A stretch of 34,305 nucleotides of DNA from NCBI GenBank assembly GCA_011763485.2, contig JAANSK020255940.1, positions 1 through 34,305 on the forward strand, in the 5' to 3' direction. This DNA is from Isoetes engelmannii. Its lineage: Eukaryota > Streptophyta > Lycopodiopsida > Isoetales > Isoetaceae. A model generated the notes under the pieces. The model saw only the letters and a list, made by a program, of their open reading frames with translations, was not told the DNA's origin and ran no database searches. Each line of letters begins with the position of its first letter. The first letter of the stretch is position 1. A program made the position numbers and the translations under genes. Shown in pieces: positions 10,746 to 20,489 of this stretch.

Positions 10746-11445
10746 ATGAATTGTACAATGAAACTAATCACTTGGAATCTCCAAAGAATTAATAATTCTA
10801 AAAAGAGAGCAGTTAAAGTTTGTTTATCTACTCTCCTCCCTGATATCCTTTTCATTCAAGAGCGTAAGATTCACATTAATCATGAGAGAGTTCTAACTGA
10901 AGTTCTTCCTCCTAATTATAAGATATGGTCTATCAGTGCTAGTGATTCTTCTGCAGGAATAGCTATTGCTTGGAGCAGAAATATCTCCCTCGAGAACATT
11001 TATATGATAAATGATGTTCAAGGGATATGGCAGATCTTAGTTGGTAACATTAATACCCATAGAATTGCTTTAGTTAATGTTTATTCCTACCATAATCCTG
11101 CTGATAGGTCTAGTATGTGGAATAGGATTTCAAGTAGTCTTAGTAACCTAGTCATAGATAACTGCATTTTAGGTGGAGAATTTAACATGGTTACTGATGC
11201 TTACATGAGAAACAGGAATTTCAGACCTCTGCTTCCTCAAGGAAACAACGCTTGGAGTAATTTGCTGGCTTCTAAACAACTTATCCTTAGCCAGAATTGC
11301 TCCTAATTCTTTCAGCTGGTCTGACAGAAGGGTGGATCCTATCCTCTGCCTTCATGACAGATTTTATATATTAGAGGGTTTATGGATTCACAGCAATAGA
11401 GTTGATAATTTACAGGGGTACACTCTGTCTGATCACTACTCCCAG
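10746..11445 (+). pseudogene. LINE-B ORF2 endonuclease domain
   Basis: MNCTMKLITWNLQRI keeps the catalytic WN. LFIQERKIH keeps the Glu ligand, and GIAIAWS and ALVNVYSYHNPADR are typical. GGEFNMV at 11171-11191 replaces the family's GDFN by GEFN, a change in a metal-site Asp. The frame shifts near 11300, then FSWSDRRVDPILCLHDRF and TLSDHYSQ (SDH at 11428-11436) finish the domain. Role: target-site nicking. Inactive as read because of the shift, and possibly impaired by D to E. Confidence 0.8.
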
Positions 11446-13220
11446 CAGGTTATTATTTCTACCAATGATAAAAGCTCTAAAAGGAAGTTCTATTTTAAGC
11501 TCAACACTTCTTTACTAGAAAGAGATGACTTCCTCCCTCAGCTTCAATCAATTGTGGACAGAAACATCACTCCTTTAGGTGATACAGGTTGGATGGATTG
11601 GTGGATTACTCTTGCAAAACAGATTAAGATTTGGTTGAAGGATTGGGGAAAAAGGATATATTATCAGAACAAGGTGGACTTGGAAAATCTAAGAAACAGC
11701 TTGAAGGATGCAGATGGTGAACAAGCAGAAATCATCAGGACTCAGATTGAGAGAGAAGAACTCAAGATTGCTAAAGGGTGGAAGCTGAAGGCTAAAATCA
11801 GGGAAATTAAGGAGGATGAGAGGTGCAACTCCAAGTATTTCTTCATCAAAGCCAAGACCCGAACCAAAAAGAACCACATCCATGAAGTGAGGGTTAATGA
11901 TGAGATCATATCAGGGGATGAAGACTTCAAGAATGCTGCTGTCAATCACTTTATCCAGATTATGGGGACTAATAGAGATTCTAATCATTTAATTATGGAC
12001 AATTTTATTTGTCTTGAGAACAGGGTCAACAACATCCATAATTTGCATCTTACTAAACCTTATGTTAATGATGAGCTCTTTCAGGTAGTTAAAGAGATGG
12101 AGAATGGTAAAACGCTTGGTCCGGATGGCCTCTCTGCTCTTCAAAGAGTATTGGCCCATTTTAGGAGATTCTATCACAAGTATTGCCAACGAGTTCAGGG
12201 GCTCCAAAATTCTAGATGCCAGGATTAATACTAGCCTTATAGCTCTCATTCCTAAAACTGATTCTCCTGGAACCTTTTCTGACTATAGGCCTATTTCCCT
12301 CTCGAATGTTATCTATAAGATTCTCTCAGGGGGCTGTAGCTGCTAGATTGAAGACTATTATAGATCAGATCATCAGTAATTCTCAATCAGCTTATTTGAA
12401 GGATAGATACATTTTAGATAATGTTGCCACTGCCATTCTTGGTCTTCAGTGGGCCAAAGATTCCAAGCAGGATTTAACCCTTCTTAAGCTGGACATCACC
12501 AAAGCCTTCGACACAGTAAGCTGGAAGTGTTGCAGAGCTCTCGGATTCTCTCAGGATAGCATTGATATCTTCAAAGGCATTTTGAGGAATTCAAGATCCG
12601 TTGTCCTTATTAATGGTGAATGGAGCTCTTTCTTCTCCATCAAAAGGGGAGTCAAACAAGGTTGCCCTCTCGCTCCTTTTCTTTTTCTTATAGTAATGGA
12701 AGCTCTCCATAGTAAAATGGAGTGGGCAAAGAATACTGATATTATTAAGCGTCTGAGGCTCCCTGAGAACGCTCAGATGGAACAAATCTTTAATAACCAT
12801 TTTGCAGATGATACCTTTCTCCTTGTTGCTATGGAAAATGCTTCCATCATCAACATCTCAAAGGATCTTAGAAGAATTTGGAGAAGCTTCAGGCTGTAAG
12901 ATCAATCCAGCTAAGTCAGTCATTCAATCCAGGGATCAGGTAAAGGGGCATCAGGTGGCAAATCTTCTTGGCTATAAGTATAATTCTCCGAATACCAAGG
13001 CAAAGATTTTAGGAATTCCCTTTGCTATCAGGTGCAATGCTTCTGAACTATGGGATGGCATGATTGAAAAGTTTTACAAAAAGGTTGATAGTCTAAATTC
13101 GAAGTACTTATCCAAAAATGGGAGAGCGATCATTGCATACTTTATGATTTCAGCCTCCCAAGTGTATCAATCTTCCATAATTATGGCTCCTAAAAAGGTT
13201 AATCTAAGTTACATGGCATA
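11446..13220 (+). pseudogene. LINE-B ORF2 linker and reverse transcriptase
   Basis: The linker holds GWMDWWITLAKQIKIWLKDW and a charged coiled-coil-like stretch (IEREELKIAKGWKLKAKI). The RT begins MENGKTLGPDGL. Frame breaks lie near 12125, 12330, 12895 and 13218. Motif A is LLKLDITKAFDTV (Asp at 12492), followed by a small deletion after SWK. Motif B is RGVKQGCPLAPFLFLI (about 12645-12695). Motif C is FADDTF (12801-12818). All catalytic Asp residues survive although the protein cannot be made in one piece. Confidence 0.85.
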
Positions 13221-14378
13221 GTGGGGAGATTTATTGCATGTGGGCAGAACAGAAGATGCTGGCATCCGGCGTCCATGGATGAATGTTGCAAGTCAAAAAA
13301 GAATGGTGGATTGGGCACTATCAACATCGAAAAGCAAGGCATTGCCTTGGCGGCCAAGTATTTCTATAAGGCTTGTTATAATATGGTTAAGCATCATGTT
13401 TCTATTTTGATCACTTACTATATTGGTAGGTGCCATCCTTTTGGGTGGAGGACTCTCAGGATGGATCTACCTCACTCTATTTTCTTTCCATTTACTGTCC
13501 CAACTAACACCCCTGGCCTCATTAAAAAGTGGATTAAGGCTTGGCTCCAGGTTAGAAATATGTTAAGTTGGAAAGAGGGTCTTTCTCATAATCAGACCAT
13601 CTTCTGGAACCCAGCCCTCCTTCTTGACAATCCTGATATGTGCCTTGCATGTCATTTTCCAGATCAGGTTAACCTCTGGAATTCTAGAGGTGTTAAGTAT
13701 ATTAGTGATCTTTTTGATGAGTCTGGCATCATCCATTTTGACAGGTCTGTTCTTGCAGGAGAAAGTGATAATGTTAGAATGGTCTACGAGGCTCTCATCA
13801 ACACTATCATTATTGGAAACTGGACCAATGATGAGGATCATTGGCTTCACAATGGAATAGCTGGATTTACAGTAAAAAAGGTATACAGACACTTGATGAG
13901 AGATCAGGAGATTTCAATTCATCTAAAATGGAATATTTCAGCTGACAGATGCCCCAGAAACCTTGTTTTCATGTGTAGAGGTCCTATTAATCCAAAGATT
14001 AAATCTTTTATGTGGCAGCTCTGGCACAAGGCCTTGGCCACCAATAAAAAGAGACGTAGACTCAGTATAGCTACTTCCGACATCTGTGAGAGATGCCTCA
14101 ATGCAAGAGAAGATGAGGATAATCTTTTCAGAAAGCGTCTTTGGGCAGAGTGGATTTTGGAGCTGGCTTTTAATATCCTGGGATATGATCTCAATGCTTT
14201 AACTATTGAGGATTTCTTCCTTCCCCTAAATCCTCATGATTGGAGGATATATGTCCTTCTCTGGAGGATATGGATAAAAAGAAACCATTTTATCTTTAAC
14301 CATGAGATCATCTCCCCTAAAGGGATTATTAGACAGTTTCAATATGATGTTTTCTGGATTAATGAACTCAATAACTAA
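13221..14378 (+). pseudogene. LINE-B ORF2 connection and zf-RVT region
   Basis: A 385-codon open frame. WHPASMDECCKSKKNGGLGTIN matches the post-RT W...C..K..GGLG block. FTVKKVYRHLM and PKIKSFMWQLWHKALATNKK match the zf-RVT lead. DICERCLNAREDEDNLF is the C..C...ED..NLF variant, and VLLWRIWIKRNHFIFN closes it. The stop at 14376 falls 24 bp before an acceptor-like AG and the Cys-rich frame. Long open length suggests decay here is mild. Confidence 0.8.
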
Positions 14379-14401
14379 TTATACTTTGAAAATTTTCACA
14401 G

Positions 14402-14706
14402 GAGCTTTATTTATGTTGGTGAAGAGGCTGAAGTGGAAGAAGATAGATCGTGCTACCAATGATTTATGGCTCAAAGTATTTGGATCAGCTGAGAGCTCTA
14501 ATCATGATGAGGAATGTGATTGTGGTTGCTGCTGCGATCTGAGCTACAATTTAAGAAGAGACTTCATCTGCAGTGCCAAAGATTCCAGAGGAAGATTCAA
14601 CATGTCAAGGGCCAAGCTGTGCGGATGCATTTACTGCATCTTCCATGAGGCATTCAGAGGACATGCAAGAAAGAACAGGAATTTGAACCTGAAATCGTTC
14701 TATTGA
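14402..14706 (+). pseudogene. Cys-rich domain in the LINE-B 3' part
   Basis: From a splice-acceptor-like ttttcacag (ending 14401) the sequence reads VGEEAEVEEDRSCYQ, shifts one base, then continues to a stop at 14704-14706. The core (14512-14640) is ECDCGCCCDLSYNLRRDFIC followed by SAKDSRGRFN and AKLCGCIYC. Ten cysteines with CxCxC spacing suggest zinc binding (inference). It aligns nearly without gaps to the minus-strand exon at 15189-15606. In that exon too, homology starts just after an acceptor-like AG. It is outside the usual LINE ORF2 domain set. I do not recognise the family. Confidence 0.6.
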
Positions 14707-14938
14707 TTTCGGGTGTTGATGACAACTGATATGCTGCTAGGGATTTCGATCTAAAAACTTTATTATGACTGTCCTTTTTTTAGTATCTTTTGTTGCAGAG
14801 CCTTTAATGGCTTTAATGTTTTTTAGTGGTTGATGAATCTGCCAAACTTTTTAGGGTTAAACTTCCCTATAAAAAAGTTTTTTGTACTTCATATATATTT
14901 ACAACCTTAATATATATAGCCTTCAATTAAAAAAAAAA
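14707..14938 (+). other. LINE-B 3' UTR and poly(A)
   Basis: AT-rich non-coding sequence ending caattaaaaaaaaaa. The tail abuts the right 16-bp target-site duplication. Confidence 0.7.
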
Positions 14939-15090
14939 GGAATCTGTTATATTAAAAATTGTAACATAACGGATTATGGTGTGAAGGTATATTTGACGGA
15001 ATCCGTTAAATTAGATAATTTAACATAACGGATCATGTGTGAAGGTAAGTTTAACGGAATTGGTTATGTTACTAGCTAACATAACCAATG
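14939..15090. repeat. 59-bp palindromic tandem repeat, right half, with right target-site duplication
   Basis: 14939-14954 repeats 2833-2848 exactly. Three more units follow (equivalent bases at 14943, 15002 and 15060, spacing 59 and 58), each with the (c)cgttatgtta...taacataacgg arms. The last unit has diverged to ggttatgtta...taacataacc, a compensated change that keeps the palindrome. Confidence 0.7.
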
Positions 15091-15188
15091 GTATGAACCA
15101 AATCTTAAGTTTCCCTTAATTAAAGATAACTAGCAAATAGTTAATTTAAAATTTAACTTAATATAACCCCTATGGTGTGAACCCCTTT

Positions 15189-15606
15189 TTATAAAAACAT
15201 CTTTTTACATAGAAGCTTAACTAAGTTACTTTTTGTAAAGCAAGTAGAAAACTTTGAAATATAAAAAACTTTGACAGAGGCAAGTCGAGGAAAATCGGGA
15301 TTGACTTGGGAAATAAAGATGTCTTTTCCTTTGTCCTTTCTTCCAATTCCCCGTGTACTAGTTATGAAGTAACAATAATTGCAGTCACATAGTGAGCACT
15401 TAGCAGGGTTGAATCTCCCAGATTGATCTGTAGCTTCACATACGATACCTCTTCGAGCATCATAGTTTTGGATGCACCAGCAATCACAATCACAATAGTC
15501 TCCATGAGAAACTAAGGGGTAGCTCCGAATTGGCCAAGCCACATAGCATTGATCATTAAATTGATTATGTCCCACTTGAGGGTCTTCACTAGGATCATCA
15601 TGTTTC
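15189..15606 (-). CDS. Cys-rich exon of unknown family
   Basis: Minus strand, after an acceptor ttttttatttcag (AG at 15608-15607), the frame stays open to a stop near 15189. It starts KHDDPSEDPQVGHNQFNDQC, then DYCDCDCWCIQNYDARRGIVC, EATDQSGRFNPAKCSLCDC and NYCYF, then a basic stretch GIGRKDKGKD. It aligns with the Cys-rich domain at the end of LINE-B and with the ORF1 motif at 9423. Upstream on the same strand a short open piece reads DEVRYYMDPTGLPSLAK, perhaps an earlier exon. This could be a host gene exon or the 3' end of another LINE copy; I cannot decide from the sequence. Confidence 0.45.
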
Positions 15607-15736
15607 CTGAAATAAAAAAAGATAACATTAATTTTAGCTAGGCTAGGAAGACCTGTTGGATCCATGTAATATCGTACTTCGTCTGCTAAATAACAGCATG
15701 AGGCCCGATTAAGTCTTGATCAAACATTATAGGGTT

Positions 15737-15767
15737 TCTTGGTGATGTCCAGCTTGAGAAGGAATAT
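15737..15767 (-). pseudogene. Tiny LINE RT motif-A relic
   Basis: Minus strand reads ccttctcaagctggacat then caccaag, differing at two of about 24 bases from LINE-B 12479-12502 and encoding LLKLDITK. Homology stops abruptly after it. It lies just upstream of the Cys-rich exon on the same strand, which suggests an internally deleted LINE. Confidence 0.5.
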
Positions 15768-16681
15768 CACAAAAAATGGTTCGTTACACAAAACATATAT
15801 TTATACGGCTTTTTCACAATGATTTTCATATGATTTGGGTTATGTATTTAATTCACCGTCTAAAGTATATATTTACAGAGCGCACGTTATTAAAATTTTA
15901 TTCCAGAGTGTTTTAACCATAGTGTAACCCCATGTATGTATTTCTTCTGGAGTATTCTCGAGGTATTTTTCTTTGTGCTTCACATGCAGCCAACGAGGAG
16001 CTCTAATTTAGGGTTTCACTGGGAAGCTTTCATTGGGCCAATCCTTATTCTGTGGAAGATTAATCCTGGACGGACCTCGGTATGTTCGCCTTTCTTCTGT
16101 TCTCTGTCTTATGGTCTCGGGCTCCATGCGTTTGACCACTTCTAGTTGTCTTAATAGATCAAAACGCCATGGGCCATATGCTAAAGGTCATTGTAATTTG
16201 ATATAATAAAAATATTAGAGTGATCCAAAGAAGCTTAAAGTATTTCCACTCAATACTCTGCTAATTTGTTTATTTTCTTGTAAGTGCTAGGAAGGAGCAA
16301 ATATAGGGCAAATCCATCAACATCGCACAAAAATTATGAAAGCAAGCGAAGAGAAGCATTCTAAATTTGTCAGGTGTATGGCGTGTATTACTCGCAATCT
16401 GACCTTGAATCAAACATAACAGAATCTCGTTTGTTTTCTAGTGCTGCTAATAATTCTTTTATAATTATATCAAACTGATGTAGAGCGTCTGGCAAAGGAG
16501 ATTTTTGCTTGGATGCTACGTCTGAAGACTGAGTACAAACAACAGGGTAGGTAATATGCTAAGCCCTGTTAGAATCTGGTATGAACTCCTTTATGGTGTG
16601 CTTGGTTGTTGGGCTTTATTACATTTTATATTTCGAATAGATGGCTATGAGTATAGGTGCTCAGCTCCAGTCTCTATGCCT
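15768..16681. other. Intergenic stretch, nothing assigned
   Basis: AT-rich; the only open frames are 69-73 codons without recognisable domains. It includes the 3' side of the sulfate transporter relic, where homology fades. Confidence 0.4.
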
Positions 16682-16689
16682 CTAAAATA

Positions 16690-17440
16690 CTATTTTCATA
16701 ACAGAAACAAGGTCTATTTTCTTTGTGAAATGTTCCAAACCCAGCACCTCGTTCAATTGCTCACGGCATATTACTAATGCTACTCCTGATATTAATCTTA
16801 ACACAATAGCATGAGACATGTAATCCACCAGAAAGCCTAGCCTGAGCACCCCCAGTATTGTCTGAAAAACTCTTGCAAAAAATGATGCAGTGAATGCAAG
16901 GTACAAGTAAAGTGCCCAGTTTGCAACTGGATCTACAAATGCCTACAACATGTTACTCATCAGAAGGGATAGAACATCAAAAGGACCTGCTACTATGTGC
17001 TTGGATATGCCAAATATAGCCTACATTAAAGATGGAATAAAGCATGAATAGAAGCCTACCAGAGGTGTCAGATTGGCTACTTTTGCATATGCAATTCCTT
17101 GAGGAATAGACAAACTTGCTATAGTGAGGCCTGATATTATATTAGTTTTAAGGTATGTTAAACTGTATCTAGATCCTCAGCCCAAAATGGAAAACATGTC
17201 TTCAATAGCCATGAATCATTTTCTGTGGCTCTTTCGATTTTTGAACTGGCGAAATGGCGGAATGGATCATCAGGAAAGGGGGTCTACTTGAGGGAGTTGC
17301 CAAACTTTTAGCCCAAAGTTTTGGAGTGTGCAGATGGCTGGCTTTGCATATTAGCAATAGAATCGGTATGAGTTGGCTCCATTTTTGCATGCAGCAGATG
17401 CTGTTCAACACAAGTAGGAATTGATCCTGCATTGCAGTGG
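16690..17440 (-). pseudogene. Sulfate transporter (SULTR/SLC26 family) pseudogene, N-terminal part
   Basis: Reading the minus strand down from about 17440: KTLG, stop, KFGNSLK, stop, then (about 17290) PFPDDPFRHF, the conserved plant SULTR N-terminal FFPDDPFRxF. Next come LLKTCFPFWAEDLDTV and ISGLTIASLSIPQGIAYAKV with ANLTPLVGFYSCFIPSLM (first transmembrane block). LYLAFTASFFARVFQTILG, LRLGFLVDYMSHAIV and LGLEHFTKKIDLVSVM follow. About five stops (for example after IPSLM and SNML) and lost residues show it is dead. The C-terminal transmembrane half and STAS domain are absent. No introns were needed to read it across 750 bp, which may mean a processed copy. Confidence 0.8.
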
Positions 17441-17849
17441 TCCATTTGTTGTTAAGTTGAAATGGATGCTATGTTCATGTGGAGCCAATGCATGCAATAA
17501 TAAAGATTTTTATTGTGCACATTGAATGTTGTAAACTTTTTGCCAATTCCATTTGTAGTAGTATATGTCCCATGTTGTAATGTATAACATTTGGGGCCGT
17601 CGAAAATTTTTTGTACAACATTCGTACTAATACCGTACAACTTCCGTACAAACTTGGCACATTAAACCATTGAAAGAGGCATTTATTAAATTTAAAAGTT
17701 GAACCATTGAATTAAACCCTCCAGACCCCCCCCCCCCCCAGTTGTTTCTGTTGATATTCGTGTAGGGCACTGATATGGTGGTGCTTGGGGGAGTGGCTAT
17801 GGGGAGCAAAAGAATGAGAAAGATTATTGAACTAAGCTTAACGCTCAAG
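17441..17849. other. Intergenic stretch with a 14-C homopolymer
   Basis: A run of 14 C at 17726-17739 is the only notable feature. No gene recognised. Confidence 0.5.
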
Positions 17850-18368
17850 TGGAGAAGGTCTTTGGACAAAAAGGGACGTCCATTTTAAGATAAGACCTTT
17901 TGGATATTATTAAGGCAAGGACCTTTTTCTTGTTGTAAGGCCTATTATAAATAGGGATGCTGATTTGTGCACCAGAGGAGGGAGGACAAGAGCAACGAAT
18001 CTTGGGGTTCGGGTGCTTGCTCTGCATAAGGATTTGTAGAGGGATTTCAGTCTCCGCATAAGGATTTGCAGAGGAATTCCGGTCACTGCATAAGGATTTT
18101 GCGGAGGAATTCGAGTACTTGGATAGACCGCCATCGTCATCTTCTCCTGGAATTCTTGTCCTAGTCCTGTTGGTTGAGGCTGTGCTTCTGTGTTATGGTG
18201 ACCCGGTGCTGCCCTTGTGATCTTTCTCATATATTCTTTGCTCCGGATAGTCCGGTTGGGTGGAGAGCTTTGCCCTTGAGGGGTGGTATTTGAGTTTTTC
18301 TTGCTTTATTACTAACTAGTTTTCTGCAGATAGAGCCTCAGAATTACCTATTCGTAACAGGCACCCAT
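17850..18368 (+). mobile_element. Candidate LTR (solo, Copia-like) with TATA box
   Basis: caagtggagaagg (about 17846) resembles a polypurine tract/LTR start. tattataaataggg (about 17943) is a good TATA box, followed by a transcribed-leader-like region with three 32-bp repeats and a T-rich end before taacag at about 18360. No partner LTR or coding region lies near. A plain promoter is the alternative. Confidence 0.3.
18024..18119. repeat. Three 32-bp tandem repeats
   Basis: gcataaggattt starts at 18024, 18056 and 18088, each followed by (t)gcagaggaattc-like sequence. The spacing is exactly 32 bp twice. Confidence 0.75.
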
Positions 18369-18395
18369 CGGTATACTCGGACCATTGGATGTCAA

Positions 18396-19775
18396 TTCAA
18401 GCAACGTTGTTGGAAAACGTTTTGGTTGGATTCTTTGATCCAATGCATTTCTAAAATAGCCATGGCAACATTGTCAAGGATAGATCTATCTTCAAGATAG
18501 GCACTTTGAGTATTGGTAATGAGATGATTGAGAATAATCTTCAGCCTAGCAGCAGCAGTGGCAGAAATTATTTTATAGATAACATTGGTAAGGAAGATAG
18601 GTCTATAATCAAAGAAGGTAGCGGGCTCGTCCTTCTTGAAAATGAGAGAGATAAAACTAGTATTGATCCTGCAATCCAAAGTTTTGAGCAGAAGAAACTC
18701 ATTATAAACATTAGTGATAGCATTACCAATAATATCCCAAGTTTTTTTGAGAAATTCCACAGGAAGACCATCAAGGCCAGGAGTTTTACCATTGTCCATA
18801 CCTTTAATGTTGCTCCATAGCTCTTCCAAGGTGAAGGGGGTGCTCATGCTGACATTCTACTAATCAGTTACTATATTCTACAGCTTAATGAAATTGTCTA
18901 TATCTTGATCTGTGGCATTTGGAGTTGTTCCCATGATACGAGTGAAATGAGTAGAATAGCCATCTTGAGCTCAAGATCATCAGAGATATCAAAGCCATCA
19001 ATTTGAATACTATATATCTGATTTCTATTTCTTCAGCCTTTGGCTTTTATAAAGAAATATTTAGAGTTATATCTCTCGTCTTCCTTTAGCTCTTTAATCT
19101 TGGCCTTAAGCTAGCCCTTAGCTATCTTTATCTCTTCTCTCTCAATTTGAATTTTAATCTGCTCTTGCTGCTCCAAAATAGTTTGTTGAAGCTGAGCCCT
19201 CAAATTGTCTAGAAGCTTTTCCTCCTGATAGCGAATCTGTCTACCCCAGGTTTGAAGCCACTTCTTAATATTCTTAGTAGTTCTAATCCACCAGTCCATC
19301 CATCCAAATTGATCAGAAGATTGAGAAATTCTGCCCCAAATCTGCTCAAACTCATGCATAAAGTCAGGATGGTCAAGAAGATTAACATTAAGCTTAAAGA
19401 AAGAATTCATCTTAACCTGAACAGAATTACTATTAATGTCAATGAGCTGAGAAAAGTGATCAGAAAGAGTGAAACCACAAAGGTTCTCAGTGAGGTAAAA
19501 TCTATCATGAAGGCAATGGATCGGGTCATCTAGCCTATGACTAAACCAACTATAAATATTGGGCTGAGTTCTAGCTAGTTTCATGTTATGAGAAGAGGTA
19601 AGGTGAGTCCAAGAATTGAGCTCCTGGCTCAAAAGAGGTCTATAATCAACACTCATAAAACTATGGGTGACCAGACTAAAATCACCAGCTAGAAGACACT
19701 CATCGTAATTAATGTTATTAAGACCATTTTTAATGGATTGCCACAAGGGGCTTCTTTAGCAGGCATGCCTGAATT
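18396..19775 (-). pseudogene. LINE-C fragment: ORF2 endonuclease end to RT motif A
   Basis: Minus strand, same family as LINE-B. From 19746: ECLLAGDFSLV (GDF kept, Asn to Ser), then DPIHCLHDRFYLTE and FTLSDHFSQ, the linker FGWMDWWIRTTKNIKKWLQ and IQIEREEIKIAKG. A decayed stretch runs 18850-19110. Then GMDNGKTPGLDGLPVEFLKK, RINTSFISLIFKK, FFDYRPIFLTN and AYLEDRSILDNVAMAIL. Recognisable homology ends about 18420, with a faint extension to 18396. It lacks the 5' half of the endonuclease and everything after motif A, so it is truncated at both ends. Losing the 3' end is not a normal LINE truncation and points to later deletion. Confidence 0.8.
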
Positions 19776-20489
19776 CTGATTTCGTGTTTTTTTTCTTCTT
19801 AGTTGAGCTGGACCTTCAGATGATAGAGGCATGGTATTGTAGCTAGAAGGAGTTGCATTTTAAATGAGCTTCTATTTATGATAAATCTACATTTTGTTTA
19901 ATTTCTATTCTATGGTAATGGGTACAGATAGTAGGTCCATCCATGCATAGATAGTCATTGATATAATTGACGACCACGTTTTTGCTTGATATCATTGTGA
20001 TTACACACCTAGACGTATTAATACACAAGGCAGCCAAAATATAGCTCTGCATTTCAAGGGATTTGGCATGAAAGCATCTGGTATGCAGACAGTAAAATTT
20101 TATGTTTTTGTGCTCTATTTTTCTTAATATATGGAATTTTTGTAACTTGATTCGTCTAAAGAAACTAGTCACAAAAGAGAGTCTTAGACTTGGTATCTGT
20201 TTTTGATTCACTATTTACTTCGACGATCTGTTTGCAGATAAGATGAAGACTCATGACATGATATATCTGACTCCAGTATTTTCCAAGCTGAACAAACATC
20301 CATATATCTTTTCTAATCTTTTGCATTCCTCTTCCTGGTAAGTCCTGCTAAATTTCCTTGCAAAACATCATTATAGTTGCTCGTCTTTGAAACAGCGTAT
20401 GCATCGGACATTAAGGAATAACCATTGTATCCCTTTCACTGCCTAGGCTCCCACAATACTATGCTTTATTATACAATGCTTTGCCAGCA
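19776..20489. other. Intergenic stretch, nothing assigned
   Basis: Contains a 111-codon minus-strand frame (19876-20211) rich in Cys/His/Ile with no recognised domain; likely chance. Possible decayed P450 3' exons could hide here, but I find no heme-binding FxxGxRxCxG. Confidence 0.4.

Larger units (their letters stand above)
8435..14938 (+). mobile_element. LINE-B, full-length-like plant L1-type retrotransposon inserted at the tail of LINE-A
   Basis: Order: about 280-bp 5' UTR, long ORF1 (8719-10655), ORF2 from 10746 with endonuclease, RT and zf-RVT, a Cys-rich frame (14402-14706), 3' UTR and poly(A) (about 14927-14938). It is followed directly by the right copy of the 16-bp target duplication. 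LINE-C on the other strand is the same family (shared GWMDWW and IQIEREE-type blocks). At least six frame breaks in ORF2 make it dead. The whole-length structure suggests a complete original insertion. Confidence 0.85.

Noticed and set aside
19876-20211. 111-codon Cys/His-containing minus-strand frame as a zinc protein
   Set aside because: No regular ligand spacing and no relation to the Cys-rich family described above.
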